Origin: Prescottella soli
GTDB lineage: Bacteria > Actinomycetota > Actinomycetes > Mycobacteriales > Mycobacteriaceae
Reading direction: 5' to 3'
Length of the DNA stretch: 64,000 nt
Assembly (NCBI RefSeq): GCF_040024445.1
Contig: NZ_CP157276.1
Coordinates: 5,022,001 to 5,086,000 of the forward strand
Numbering within the stretch: position 1 is the first letter of the stretch; each line of letters begins with the position of its first letter. A program made the position numbers and the translations under genes. The notes under the pieces were generated by a model, which was not told where the DNA came from, made no database searches, and saw only the letters and a program-made list of their open reading frames with translations. This document shows positions 29,397 to 38,009 of this stretch, piece after piece.

Positions 29397-30208
29397 GATT
29401 CCTTCCGGGAGAAAACTGCGGTCACGGAGCCGAGGGTGGACAGCTCGGCGCGGATGGTCACCCCGGGCGCGGCGGGAACCATGGGGCCCAACGCCCCGGA
29501 GAGCACGACCTGGCCGGCGCGGAGCGGCTCGCCGTACTCACGGGCGGTGCGGGCGAGCCACTGCAGCGCGATCAGCGGATCGCCCAGGCAGGCTTCGCCG
29601 TTGCCCTCGGAGACGAGCTCGTCGTCGGCGTACATCTTCATCACGACGTCCTTGGGCTCGAACTCGTCGAGCGTCACCCAGTTGTCGCCGAGCACGTACA
29701 GGCCCGAGGAGGCGTTGTCGGCGACGGTGTCGGTGATGAGGATCTTCCAGTTCTCGATGCGGCTGTCGACCAGCTCGAGCGCCGCGACGGCGCCGGTGAC
29801 GGCGGCGCGGATCTGGTCCAGATCGAGATCGCCCTCGGCGAGATCGGCGCCGAGGCGGAACGCCACCTCGGCCTCGGCCTTGGGCTGGAGCATCCGCTCG
29901 GTCGGCACCTCGGGCAGGTCGGAGACGTCCATGTCGGCGAACAGGACGCCGAAGTCGGGCTGGTCGACGCCGAGCTGGGTCTGCACGGCCAGCGAGGTCG
30001 CGCCGATCTTGCGGCCGACCACGACGGCGCCGTCTGCGATCTGCCAGTCGATCAGCTTCTGCTGAACCTGGTAGGCGACGCCGATGTCGGAGGGACCGAT
30101 GAGGTCGTTGATCGGTGCGCAGGCGACGCCGGTCTTGGCTGCGGTTGCCAGTCGCGTCGCCGCCTGGGTGATCGCCTCTTCGGAGATCGTGGGTGCGGTG
30201 TCAGGCAT
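29393..30208 (-). CDS. hsaE: 2-hydroxypentadienoate (2-keto-4-pentenoate) hydratase (HsaE/MhpD family)
   Basis: 271 residues from the ATG at 30208, which follows AAGGA at 7 bases; a longer in-frame start at 30274 runs through the operator and is unlikely. The FAH-superfamily features [22 protein letters not shown] (metal-binding Glu pair) and [13 protein letters not shown] are present. It adds water to a 2-hydroxydienoate to give the 4-hydroxy-2-oxoacid used by the aldolase. It is the first catabolic gene of the operon, behind an inverted repeat. No ring-cleavage dioxygenase or C-C hydrolase is adjacent, so upstream steps must be encoded elsewhere. Confidence 0.92.
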   Translation of the reverse strand: MPDTAPTISEEAITQAATRLATAAKTGVACAPINDLIGPSDIGVAYQVQQKLIDWQIADGAVVVGRKIGATSLAVQTQLGVDQPDFGVLFADMDVSDLPEVPTERMLQPKAEAEVAFRLGADLAEGDLDLDQIRAAVTGAVAALELVDSRIENWKILITDTVADNASSGLYVLGDNWVTLDEFEPKDVVMKMYADDELVSEGNGEACLGDPLIALQWLARTAREYGEPLRAGQVVLSGALGPMVPAAPGVTIRAELSTLGSVTAVFSRKES

Positions 30209-30276
30209 GGATGTCCTTGTCGTGGGATGTGCTTGTAAGGACTGTGCGGGATGGTCCTCGTCCAGGGCGAGCATTC

Positions 30277-30295
30277 AGTTTCGCTGAGCGAAACT
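30277..30295. promoter_or_regulatory. candidate IclR operator upstream of hsaE
   Basis: AGTTTCGC-TGA-GCGAAACT is a perfect 8-bp inverted repeat with a 3-base spacer. It sits 69 bp upstream of hsaE and 14 bp past the IclR gene's stop. The size and symmetry fit IclR-family sites, and the adjacent gene encodes one. Confidence 0.7.
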
Positions 30296-30308
30296 TACCT
30301 GCTGAGGC

Positions 30309-31094
30309 CTAGTCCTGCCGCAAGTTGTCCCGCCGAGCGAGAGTCGCCGCGATACCCGCGGCGGCGGCGCGAACCTGGTTCGCGTGAGCCTCGGGACGGA
30401 AGCGGGTGGCCGGCCCCGTCACGCTGACGCCGGCGAGTGGTCGGTCGTCGGCGTCGAGGATCGCCGCCGCGGCGCACACGATGCCGACGGCCGACTCCTC
30501 GTACTCGTACGACACCCCGGTCTCGGCGATGGTCTCGAGCTGCCGGGCCAGCAGCCCGGGTGTGGTGATGGTTCGCGGCGTCCGGCGGGGGAGCGGTCCC
30601 TTGAGGGTCTGGACCTTCAGCTCGTTCGGCGCGTGCGCGAGCATCACCTTGCCGATCGCGGTGCAGTACAACGGCATCCGGCCGCCGATCCGTGAAGGCG
30701 ACGGGGCCTGACCGTGTCCGCCGATCTTGGCGACGTACACGACCTCGTCGCCCTCGAGGACGCCCAGATGCACCGTTTCGCGGGTGCGCTCGCGGAGATC
30801 CTCGAGGAACGGGGTGGCCACCTCGATCAGGCCGCGTTCCACCGAGGCCCGCATGCCCAGCTCGAACAGGTGACGGCCGAGGCGATACCCGGACGGGGAA
30901 CGGTCGATCAGCCGGGTCTCGACCAGTTCGGCGAGGAGGCGGTGCAGTGTGGTCTTGTTCAGGCCGGTGCGGCGGACGAGCTCGGTGAAGCCCACCCAGT
31001 GGTCGTCGGCGGTGAAGGCGTCGAGCGCGATGACCACCTTGCCCAGCACGGTGTTCGGGATCTGCCGGTCGGAAGACGAGGACGGGTCGGTCAT
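30309..31094 (-). CDS. IclR-family transcriptional regulator
   Basis: 261 residues. The N-terminal winged HTH (residues 14-75: LGKVVIALDAF, GFTELVRRTGLNKTTLHRLL, LVETRLIDR, GYRLGRHL) is followed by the IclR effector domain with GRMPLYCTAIGKVMLA (about 140-155) and GIVCAAAAILD. It is in the same direction as, and immediately upstream of, the hydratase-dehydrogenase-aldolase genes. With the inverted repeat between them it is the likely pathway-specific regulator. It follows the TetR gene by only 4 bp, so the regulators may be co-transcribed. Confidence 0.9.
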   Translation of the reverse strand: MTDPSSSSDRQIPNTVLGKVVIALDAFTADDHWVGFTELVRRTGLNKTTLHRLLAELVETRLIDRSPSGYRLGRHLFELGMRASVERGLIEVATPFLEDLRERTRETVHLGVLEGDEVVYVAKIGGHGQAPSPSRIGGRMPLYCTAIGKVMLAHAPNELKVQTLKGPLPRRTPRTITTPGLLARQLETIAETGVSYEYEESAVGIVCAAAAILDADDRPLAGVSVTGPATRFRPEAHANQVRAAAAGIAATLARRDNLRQD

Positions 31095-31098
31095 GGGC

Positions 31099-31737
31099 TC
31101 ACGGGGCGCGCAGCAGCGCGATCGAGAGGGACGTCAGTTCGTTCTCGAGTGACTCGAGCTCGACGGCGGTGCCGGTCGTGGCCTCGCGCTCCCACGACGC
31201 CATCCCGGACACCACGAATCGGGCCATGAGCGCGACGCGGCGGGCGCGCAGGCTTTCGTCGATGTGGGTGAGTTCGGCGCCGATGTCCGCGAGCAGTTCC
31301 TTGAGCATGTTCATGCCGCCGACCCGCGGATACCTGGGATCGTCGGGCACCAGGGACGTCGGCCGGGTGACGAAGTCCATGTGCACGCCGGTCAGCCACT
31401 GCTCGTTGAACCGTGCCCAGTAGGACGGCTCGTGCGCCGCGACCTCGGCGACGAAGGGGTGGACGTACGCGCCGACGAGTGCGGCGAGCCGGTCCGGGGT
31501 GTCGGCGTCGATCGCGTCGAGCATGCCGGCGCGCACCGAGTTGACGTTGCCGATGTGCGCCAGCCACACCGCCTCGAGGAGTCCGTTCCACGACCCGAAG
31601 TGGTAGGTGATGGCCGAATTGTTCCGCTGCCCAGCGGTTCTCACGATCTCCCTGGCCGAGACTCCGTGCAGTCCGCGCTCGGCGATGAGGCGCTCGGCAA
31701 CGTGGAGGATCGTGTCGCGACCGTTGGGGGAGTTCAT
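31099..31737 (-). CDS. TetR-family transcriptional regulator
   Basis: 212 residues from the ATG at 31737. An in-frame ATG at 31782 would leave only 26 bp to the divergent lipase, so the shorter start is preferred. The HTH is at residues 6-52: DTILHVAERLIAERGLHG, AREIVRTAGQRNNSAITYHF and GSWNGLLEAVW. The C-terminal domain has the acidic-aromatic features of ligand-binding TetRs. An AGACATGTATCT near-palindrome at 31774-31785 lies between it and the lipase gene. It may control both the lipase and the downstream IclR gene. Confidence 0.82.
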   Translation of the reverse strand: MNSPNGRDTILHVAERLIAERGLHGVSAREIVRTAGQRNNSAITYHFGSWNGLLEAVWLAHIGNVNSVRAGMLDAIDADTPDRLAALVGAYVHPFVAEVAAHEPSYWARFNEQWLTGVHMDFVTRPTSLVPDDPRYPRVGGMNMLKELLADIGAELTHIDESLRARRVALMARFVVSGMASWEREATTGTAVELESLENELTSLSIALLRAP

Positions 31738-31808
31738 GTCGGCAAGGGTACTGAATGCGCTATGTTCATCGACCTGAGACATGTATCTTAATTTTCGGAG
31801 GTGTTCAG

Positions 31809-33014
31809 GTGTTCTCGCTGAAAGACAACGGCCGTACCCGGCGCGCGGGGATCTTCACCGCCGTCGCGGCCACGACGGTCGCGTTGGTGGCCGCGGGCTG
31901 CGGCAACGGTGAGTCGGAGAAGGGCGAGGCGGCCGTCGCGCTCCGTCCCGGTCAGCTGCTGTCCAGCCAGGAACTGCGCGGTGCGCCGGTCCTGCCGAGC
32001 GCCGGGCGCAGCGAGGTCATCACGTACGCGTCGCAGAACGCGCAGGGTGACCCGGTCGTCGTGTCCGGCACTGTGTCGATTCCCCGGACATCCGCGCCCG
32101 AGGGCGGGTGGCCGGTGATCAGCTGGGCGCACGGCACGACCGGCGTCTCGGACATCTGCGCGCCGTCGAACGACGCCGCGGACGGACCGGCCCACGATTA
32201 CCTCGGCGGGGTCGATCTCACGCTGGACCGGTACGTCGCGGACGGCTACGTCGTGGTGCAGACGGACTACGTCGGCCTGGGCACGCCGGGCGGCCACCCG
32301 TACATGGACGGCGGAACGGAGGCGAACGCGGTGGTCGACATCGTGCGCGCGAGCCGGGCGCTCGACGATTCGATCGGCGACCAGTGGTACGCGATGGGGC
32401 ACAGCCAGGGCGGTCATGCGGCGTTGTTCACGGCGGCGCAGGGCGCCGCGCGCGCACCCGAACTCGACCTCCGTGGCGCGGTCGCGATCGCGCCGGGCAA
32501 CGACACGAGTGCCACGCCGCAGTACCTCGCGGCCGGAACGCCGGAAGTTGCTCCCGCGCTCGCGTTCCTGCCGCTGATCCTGCTGGGCGCCGAGGCGGCC
32601 GACCCGTCGATCGACGCCGATTCGTACGTCACCCCGGAGTCGAAGCCGCTGCTCACCGCCGCCCGCAACGGGTGCGTCGCGCAGATCCGCGACGTGATCG
32701 GATCCGTCCCGGTCGACAAGGCGTTCGCGCCCGGCGCCGACATCGACAAGCTCGTGACCTACCTGAAGGAGCAGGCGCCCGGACAGCTGACGCTGACGGT
32801 CCCGACGCTGGTGCTGCAGGGCACCGCCGACGCGCTCATCGCCGAGCCCGGCAGCAGGGCCCTGGTGCAGTCGCTGTGCAGCAACGGGTCCGACGTCGCC
32901 TACAAAACGTACGACGGCGCCGATCACCGGTCCGCGGTGCCGCAGTCGTTCGACGACGCCGAACACTTCTTCCGCACGTTGCAGTCGGGGGAGAAGCCTG
33001 CCGGGACCTGCTAG
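31809..33014 (+). CDS. secreted lipoprotein lipase (LIP-type alpha/beta hydrolase)
   Basis: 401 residues from the GTG at 31809 with GGAGG 7 bases upstream. A lipoprotein signal peptide ends in the lipobox VAAGC (Cys31), so the enzyme is tethered outside the membrane. The oxyanion segment is ISWAHGTTGVSD and the nucleophile GHSQGG (Ser199); Asp and His follow in LQGTADALI and DGADHRSA. This pattern matches the secretory lipase family, which includes triacylglycerol lipases and steroid or mycolate ester hydrolases. A 13-bp hairpin follows. The inverse transcription of a TetR gene beside it suggests substrate induction. Confidence 0.85.
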   Translation: MFSLKDNGRTRRAGIFTAVAATTVALVAAGCGNGESEKGEAAVALRPGQLLSSQELRGAPVLPSAGRSEVITYASQNAQGDPVVVSGTVSIPRTSAPEGGWPVISWAHGTTGVSDICAPSNDAADGPAHDYLGGVDLTLDRYVADGYVVVQTDYVGLGTPGGHPYMDGGTEANAVVDIVRASRALDDSIGDQWYAMGHSQGGHAALFTAAQGAARAPELDLRGAVAIAPGNDTSATPQYLAAGTPEVAPALAFLPLILLGAEAADPSIDADSYVTPESKPLLTAARNGCVAQIRDVIGSVPVDKAFAPGADIDKLVTYLKEQAPGQLTLTVPTLVLQGTADALIAEPGSRALVQSLCSNGSDVAYKTYDGADHRSAVPQSFDDAEHFFRTLQSGEKPAGTC

Positions 33015-33022
33015 AACGGTCC

Positions 33023-33053
33023 GAGCGGCGCATCACGTCTTGATGCGCTGCTC
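33023..33053. terminator. bidirectional hairpin at the lipase/fdhD junction
   Basis: GAGCGGCGCATCA-cgtct-TGATGCGCTGCTC forms a 13-bp stem with one wobble pair. It begins 9 bp past the lipase stop and contains the fdhD stop codon in its 5' arm. Confidence 0.65.
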
Positions 33054-33857
33054 CCCGGCATAGACGTTCATGGTCTCGCCGCGGAGGAATCCGACGAGCG
33101 TCATGCCGCGGTCGCGGGCCAGATCGACGGCGAGCGACGACGGCGCGGACACCGCTGCGAGGACCGGAATCCCGGCCATCGCGGCCTTCTGCGCCAACTC
33201 GAACGATGCCCGGCCGCTGACGACGAGGACCGCGTCGGACAGCGGTATCCGGCGCTGGGGGAGCGCCCAGCCGAGCGCCTTGTCGACCGCGTTGTGTCGC
33301 CCGACGTCCTCGCGCAGTGCGAGCAGCGCGCCGTCGGCGGTGAACAACCCGGCCGCGTGGAGGCCGCCGGTCGCGTCGAACACCCGCTGGCTGTTCCGCA
33401 GGGTCTCCGGCATCGACGACAGTGCCGCCGCGGTGACCTCGAGGGTGCTGTCGGCGAGGGAGAAGCGGCTGCGGACCGCGACCTCGTCGAGCGACGCCTT
33501 GCCGCACACCCCGCACGCCGACGTCGTCAGGAACTCACGCCGTCCGCGATTGCCCGGATCGGGCACGCCGGCGGCGAGTTCGACGTCGAGGACGTTGTAG
33601 GTGTTCGCGCCGTCGTCGTCGACGCCGTTGCAGTAGCGGACGACCGTGACGTCCTCGGGTTCGCGGATGATCCCCTCGGTCAGCAGAAAGCCGTGGACCA
33701 GGTCGACGTCGTTGCCCGGGGTACGCATCGTGACGGTGAGGGAGCGTCCGCCCAGCCGGATCTCGAGCGGTTCCTCCACGGCCAGGGCGTCCGGGCGGCG
33801 GCGGGTGCCGTCCGGGGTGATCCGCAGGACGGGGCGGCGGGCGGTGACCCGGCCCAT
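33033..33857 (-). CDS. fdhD: formate dehydrogenase accessory sulfurtransferase FdhD
   Basis: 274 residues from the ATG at 33857, which overlaps the upstream dehydrogenase stop (TGATG). Family landmarks are [26 protein letters not shown] (47-64), the catalytic CxxC pair in SACGVCGK (Cys115 and Cys118) and the C-terminal [12 protein letters not shown]. FdhD takes sulfur from the cysteine desulfurase and places it on the bis-MGD molybdenum cofactor, activating formate dehydrogenases. Its coupling to the molybdoenzyme gene identifies the client. Confidence 0.93.
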   Translation of the reverse strand: MGRVTARRPVLRITPDGTRRRPDALAVEEPLEIRLGGRSLTVTMRTPGNDVDLVHGFLLTEGIIREPEDVTVVRYCNGVDDDGANTYNVLDVELAAGVPDPGNRGRREFLTTSACGVCGKASLDEVAVRSRFSLADSTLEVTAAALSSMPETLRNSQRVFDATGGLHAAGLFTADGALLALREDVGRHNAVDKALGWALPQRRIPLSDAVLVVSGRASFELAQKAAMAGIPVLAAVSAPSSLAVDLARDRGMTLVGFLRGETMNVYAGEQRIKT

Positions 33858-36169
33858 CAGTGCTCCTCGGTCGGTTCCAGCCGGACGACGACCGCCTTCG
33901 ATACCGGTGTGTTCGACTTGGCGGCAACGTGATCGAGTGGCACGAGCGGATTCGTCTCCGGGTAGTAGGCGGCGGCGTTGCCCCGGGGGGTGTTGTACTC
34001 GACCACTCGGAAGCCGTGGACCCGACGCTCCTCGACGCTGCCGTCGGCGGTGCTCCACTCGGACACGACGTCGACGAGTTGGCCGTCACGCAGGCCCAGA
34101 TCCGCGATGTCGGCGGCACTCACGAACACCACCTTGCGGCCGTTCTTGACGCCGCGATAGCGGTCGTCGAGGCCGTAGATCGTGGTGTTGTACTGGTCGT
34201 GGCTGCGCAGCGTCTGCAGGATCAACCGGCCGGGCGGGGTCGGCACCCACTCGAGCTGGTTGACCGCGAAGTTGGCCTTGCCGGTGTGGGTGCGGAACTC
34301 GCGCGAGTCGCGCGGCGGATGCGGCAGCTGGAAGCCGTCGGGCCGGCGGACGCGTTCGTTGTAGTTCTCGCAGCCGGGCACGACGCGCGAGATCGAGTCC
34401 CGGATCAGGTCGTAGTCGCCCTCGAACGTGGTCCACGGCACCGGATGGCCGCTGCCGAGCAGCTGCTGCGCCAGCTGGCACACGATCGCGACCTCACTGC
34501 GCAGGTGCGGGCTGACCGGCGTCAGTCGACCGCGCGACAGATGCACCATCGACATCGAATCCTCCACCGACACCAGCTGTTTGCCGGTCGCCTGGACGTC
34601 GAGGTCGGTGCGGCCGAGGGTGGGGAGGATGAGCGCGGTGCGACCGTGCACGACGTGGCTGCGGTTGAGTTTCGTCGAGACCTGCACCGTCAGTTCACAG
34701 TTGCGGAGCGCCTGTTCGGTGGTCGCGGTGTCGGGGGTCGCGGACACGAAGTTCCCGCCCATCGCCATGAACACGCGGGCGCGCCCGTCGCGCATCGCGC
34801 GGATCGCGTCGACGGTGTCCCACCCGTGTCGGCGGGGACTCTCGATGGAGAACTCGGTGTCGAGGGCGGCGAGGAACTCTTCGGGCATCTTCTCCCAGAT
34901 GCCCATCGTCCGGTCGCCCTGGACGTTGGAGTGGCCACGGACCGGGCACACGCCCGCGCCAGGTTTGCCGATCATGCCCCGCATGAGCAGCAGGTTCACC
35001 GCCTCCTGGATGGTCGCGACGGCGTGGGCCTGCTGCGTCAGGCCCATCGCCCAACACGTGACGGTCCGCTCCGACTCGATCAGGGCGCGGGCGGTGTCCT
35101 CGAGTTGCCGCATCGTCAGGCCGGTGGCCGCCACGACGGTGTCGAGATCGACCCCGCGTACGTGCGCGGCGTATTCGTCGAAGCCCGCGCAGTGCGCGTC
35201 GACGAAGGCGCGGTCGACGACGGTGCCCGGTGCGCGGTCCTCGGCTTCGAGCAGCAGCCGGCCCAGTCCCTGGAACAGCGCCATGTCGCCGCCGAGCCGG
35301 ATCTGCAGGAACTCGTCGGCGATCTGGATCCCGCCGCCGACGACGCCGTGGACCTTCTGGGGGTCCTTGAAGCGGCGCAACCCGGCCTCGGGGAGCGGAT
35401 TGATCGCGATGATCCGCGCTCCGTTGGCCTTCGCCTTCTCGAGCGTCGAGAGCATCCGCGGGTGGTTGGTGCCCGGGTTCTGGCCCGCGATCAGGATCAG
35501 GTCGGCGTGCTCGAGATCGGGCACGGACACCGATCCCTTGCCGATGCCGATGGCCTCGGTGAGCGCGCTGCCCGACGACTCGTGGCACATGTTCGAGCAG
35601 TCCGGCATGTTGTTGGTGCCGAAGCTGCGAATCATCAACTGGTACAGGAACGCAGCCTCGTTGCTGGTCCGTCCGGACGTGTAGAAGACGGCCTCGTCGG
35701 GAGTCTGGAGTTCGCGTAGGTGGTCGGCGATCAGTCGGTAGGCGTCGCCCCAGTCGATGGGTTCGTAGTGGTCGCCGCCCGGGCGCACCACCATGGGATG
35801 CGTGAGCCGGCCCTGCTGGCCCAGCCAGTAGTCGGTGTGGCCGGCCAGTTCCGAGGTCGGATGCGCCGCGAAGAACTCCGGCGTCACGGTCCGCAGTGTG
35901 GCCTCCTCGGCGACAGCCTTGGCGCCGTTCTCGCAGAACTCGGCGGGCTTGCGGTGACCGGGGGTCTCGGGCCACGCGCAGCCGGGGCAGTCGAACCCGT
36001 GCCGCTGGTTGAGGCGCGTGAGCGTGCGGGCAGTGCGCGCGACGCCCATCTGCTCGACGGCCCGCTCGAGGGACACGAGCACGGCCGGAACCCCGGCCGC
36101 GTAGTCCTTGGCGTGGGTGACGACGAGGCCGTTCTCGTCGATGTCTTCGCGGGGACCCTGACGTGTCAT
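33857..36169 (-). CDS. FdhF/YdeP-family molybdopterin oxidoreductase (formate dehydrogenase-like)
   Basis: 770 residues. N-terminal iron-sulfur cysteines Cys61, Cys64 and Cys79 (CPGCAWPE...FCENGAKAV) are followed by the catalytic region SNMCHESSG with Cys195 in the place of the molybdenum ligand. The bis-MGD binding domains ([39 protein letters not shown]) and the C-terminal dinucleotide-binding barrel are complete. There is no Tat signal and no adjacent beta or gamma subunit, so it is a soluble cytoplasmic single-subunit enzyme. YdeP-type homologues are linked to acid or formate metabolism. Electron acceptor unknown. Confidence 0.88.
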   Translation of the reverse strand: MTRQGPREDIDENGLVVTHAKDYAAGVPAVLVSLERAVEQMGVARTARTLTRLNQRHGFDCPGCAWPETPGHRKPAEFCENGAKAVAEEATLRTVTPEFFAAHPTSELAGHTDYWLGQQGRLTHPMVVRPGGDHYEPIDWGDAYRLIADHLRELQTPDEAVFYTSGRTSNEAAFLYQLMIRSFGTNNMPDCSNMCHESSGSALTEAIGIGKGSVSVPDLEHADLILIAGQNPGTNHPRMLSTLEKAKANGARIIAINPLPEAGLRRFKDPQKVHGVVGGGIQIADEFLQIRLGGDMALFQGLGRLLLEAEDRAPGTVVDRAFVDAHCAGFDEYAAHVRGVDLDTVVAATGLTMRQLEDTARALIESERTVTCWAMGLTQQAHAVATIQEAVNLLLMRGMIGKPGAGVCPVRGHSNVQGDRTMGIWEKMPEEFLAALDTEFSIESPRRHGWDTVDAIRAMRDGRARVFMAMGGNFVSATPDTATTEQALRNCELTVQVSTKLNRSHVVHGRTALILPTLGRTDLDVQATGKQLVSVEDSMSMVHLSRGRLTPVSPHLRSEVAIVCQLAQQLLGSGHPVPWTTFEGDYDLIRDSISRVVPGCENYNERVRRPDGFQLPHPPRDSREFRTHTGKANFAVNQLEWVPTPPGRLILQTLRSHDQYNTTIYGLDDRYRGVKNGRKVVFVSAADIADLGLRDGQLVDVVSEWSTADGSVEERRVHGFRVVEYNTPRGNAAAYYPETNPLVPLDHVAAKSNTPVSKAVVVRLEPTEEH

Positions 36170-36235
36170 GAACCCATACTGGCCCGGCTCGGACGGGTAC
36201 GCACGGTGCGACGCACCGAACGTCCCGGTAAAGTC

Positions 36236-36270
36236 GGCTAGCCTTACCTACTCTGGGTTAGCCTTACCTT
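36236..36270. promoter_or_regulatory. tandem IdeR/DtxR-like iron boxes
   Basis: Two similar units, GGCTAGCCTTACCT (from 36237) and GGTTAGCCTTACCT (from 36256), occur about 19-20 bp apart. Read on the minus strand they give AGGTAAGGCTAACC, close to the iron-box consensus TTAGGTTAGGCTAACCTAA. They lie 40-70 bp upstream of an iron-siderophore-binding protein gene. Confidence 0.75.
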
Positions 36271-36307
36271 CCCTGTACGACGTCACCACGAACGAAGGGT
36301 CCTGACG

Positions 36308-37318
36308 ATGGGTGATCTCCAGTCGCGAGCCGGCGAACTCTCACGCCGCGGGTTCCTGATCGGCAGTGCGGGCGCGCTGCTGGCCTTCGCGGCCGCATGC
36401 AGCAGCGACTCGGGCGCCGGCGGGTCGGGAGGGGGCGGCGCGACGATCGCGCACAAGTACGGAGCGACCACCGTGCCCGCCGAGGCCCAGCGGGTGGTGA
36501 GCGTCGGATACAACGACCAGGACGCCCTGCTCGCGCTCGGTGCGGTGCCGGTCGGCGTCTTCGACTGGTACGGCGACTATCCGAACGCCGTGTGGCCGTG
36601 GGCGCAGCGCCTGCTCGGCGACGCGCAGCCCGCGATCGTCGGCAGCGCGAACACCGGAATCGACGTCGAGAAGGTGGCCGCGGCGGGCCCGGACCTGATC
36701 GTCAGCACCTACTCGGGCCTGACCCAGAGTCAGTACGACAAGCTCGCGGCGCTCGCACCGACCGTCGCGCAGCCGGCCGGCGTCGCGGACTACGGGGTGC
36801 GCTGGCAGGACCAGACGGCCATCCTCGGTGAGGCGCTCGGCAAGCAGGACCGCGCCGCGGAACTGGTGTCGGGCGTGCAGAAGCAGTTCGCCGACACCGC
36901 GGCGGCCAACCCGACCTTCGCCGGCAAGACGGTGCTGGTGGGCGCGCTCAAGGGCCCCGGCCAGTTCGGTGTCTACGGCCCCGCGGATCCCAAGGTGCGC
37001 TTCTTCACCGAGCTCGGCTTCGTGAATCCGCCTGTCGCCGAACAGCTCCGGACCACCAACTTCGCCGAGATCAGTACCGAGCAGCTCTCGCTCGCGGACG
37101 TGGACCTGCTCGTCTGGTACGCCGGGGGCGGGTTCGGGGACAAGCTTCGGGCCGAGCTCGACAAGACCCCCGTCTACCAGACGCTCGACGCCGTCAAGGA
37201 CGGTCGCACGATCATCCTCGAGGACGACGCCGCCGAGGCCATGACGTGGAGCACGGTGCTGAGCCTGCCGTACGCGTTGCAGCAGATCCCGCCGCGCATC
37301 GCGCCGCTTCTGTCCTGA
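36308..37318 (+). CDS. iron-siderophore ABC transporter substrate-binding lipoprotein
   Basis: 336 residues. The N-terminus has a Tat-like twin-arginine motif (SRRGFLIG, Arg13-Arg14) and a lipobox ending at Cys31, so it is exported and lipid-anchored. The remaining sequence fits the FecB/FhuD bi-lobed binding fold: RVVSVGYNDQDALLALG, PDLIVSTYSGLTQSQYDKLAALAP and VDLLVWYAGGG. It would capture a ferric siderophore and deliver it to a permease. No permease or ATPase gene is adjacent, so those must be elsewhere. The iron boxes upstream indicate repression in iron-replete cells. Confidence 0.9.
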   Translation: MGDLQSRAGELSRRGFLIGSAGALLAFAAACSSDSGAGGSGGGGATIAHKYGATTVPAEAQRVVSVGYNDQDALLALGAVPVGVFDWYGDYPNAVWPWAQRLLGDAQPAIVGSANTGIDVEKVAAAGPDLIVSTYSGLTQSQYDKLAALAPTVAQPAGVADYGVRWQDQTAILGEALGKQDRAAELVSGVQKQFADTAAANPTFAGKTVLVGALKGPGQFGVYGPADPKVRFFTELGFVNPPVAEQLRTTNFAEISTEQLSLADVDLLVWYAGGGFGDKLRAELDKTPVYQTLDAVKDGRTIILEDDAAEAMTWSTVLSLPYALQQIPPRIAPLLS

Positions 37319-37338
37319 TCGGTCGGTACCCTCGCGGC

Positions 37339-37947
37339 ATGGGAGTTGTCGTGCGACCAGTGACCCGATCGGACATCCCGGCGCTCTCGCGGGCGCTCGC
37401 GGAGGCCTTCGACGACGACCCCGTGATGTGCTGGATTCTGCCGGACGCCGCGAAGCGGCCGGCACGGCTGGCGCGGATGTTCGCCGCCGAGATCCGCTAC
37501 CACCACCTTGCCGGCGGCGGAGCGGAGTTGGCGGAGTCGGATGCCGGTGTCGTCGTCGGTGGGGCGCTGTGGGATCCGCCGGGACGGTGGAAGCAGTCGC
37601 CGCTGAGCTCGTACCTGAGCCTGCCGATGTTCGCGTTCGCACTGGGCCGGCAGATGCGGGTGGGTGCCGAGGTCGAGCAGGCGCTCGAGTCCGTGCATCC
37701 GACCGAGCCGCACTGGTACCTGGCGACCATCGGCACCTCCGCCGCGGGGCGCGGCGGCGGGTACGGGAAGGCGCTGTTGAACTCGCGGTTGTCGCGGTGC
37801 GACGCCGAGCGGACACCCGCCTACCTCGAATCGAGCAAGGAAGCGAACATCCCCTACTACGAGCGGTTCGGGTTCGAGGTCACCGGCGAGGCCGTGATTC
37901 CGAACGGCGGCCCGACGCTGTGGCAGATGTGGCGCAACCCGCGCTGA
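37339..37947 (+). CDS. GNAT-family N-acetyltransferase
   Basis: 202 residues from the ATG at 37339. The GNAT fold shows at RPVTRSDIPALSRALAEAF (strand 1/helix 1), WYLATIGTSAAGRGGGYGKALL (acetyl-CoA pyrophosphate loop, about residues 132-152) and YYERFGFEVTGE (strand 6/7). The family moves an acetyl group from acetyl-CoA to an amine. The substrate cannot be read from sequence. It starts 20 bp after the siderophore-binding gene and may be on the same iron-controlled transcript, which would suit siderophore modification, but this is only suggested by position. Confidence 0.85.
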   Translation: MGVVVRPVTRSDIPALSRALAEAFDDDPVMCWILPDAAKRPARLARMFAAEIRYHHLAGGGAELAESDAGVVVGGALWDPPGRWKQSPLSSYLSLPMFAFALGRQMRVGAEVEQALESVHPTEPHWYLATIGTSAAGRGGGYGKALLNSRLSRCDAERTPAYLESSKEANIPYYERFGFEVTGEAVIPNGGPTLWQMWRNPR

Positions 37948-38009
37948 ACGGGCTCCCGCCCGGTGCGTGACGCCGGTCATGGCCGATGACCACGTGGTAC
38001 CAATCAGGG

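Noticed and set aside
34786-35595. Selenocysteine insertion in the formate dehydrogenase-like gene
   Set aside because: The catalytic position is an ordinary Cys codon (Cys195) and there is no in-frame TGA or SECIS-like hairpin.
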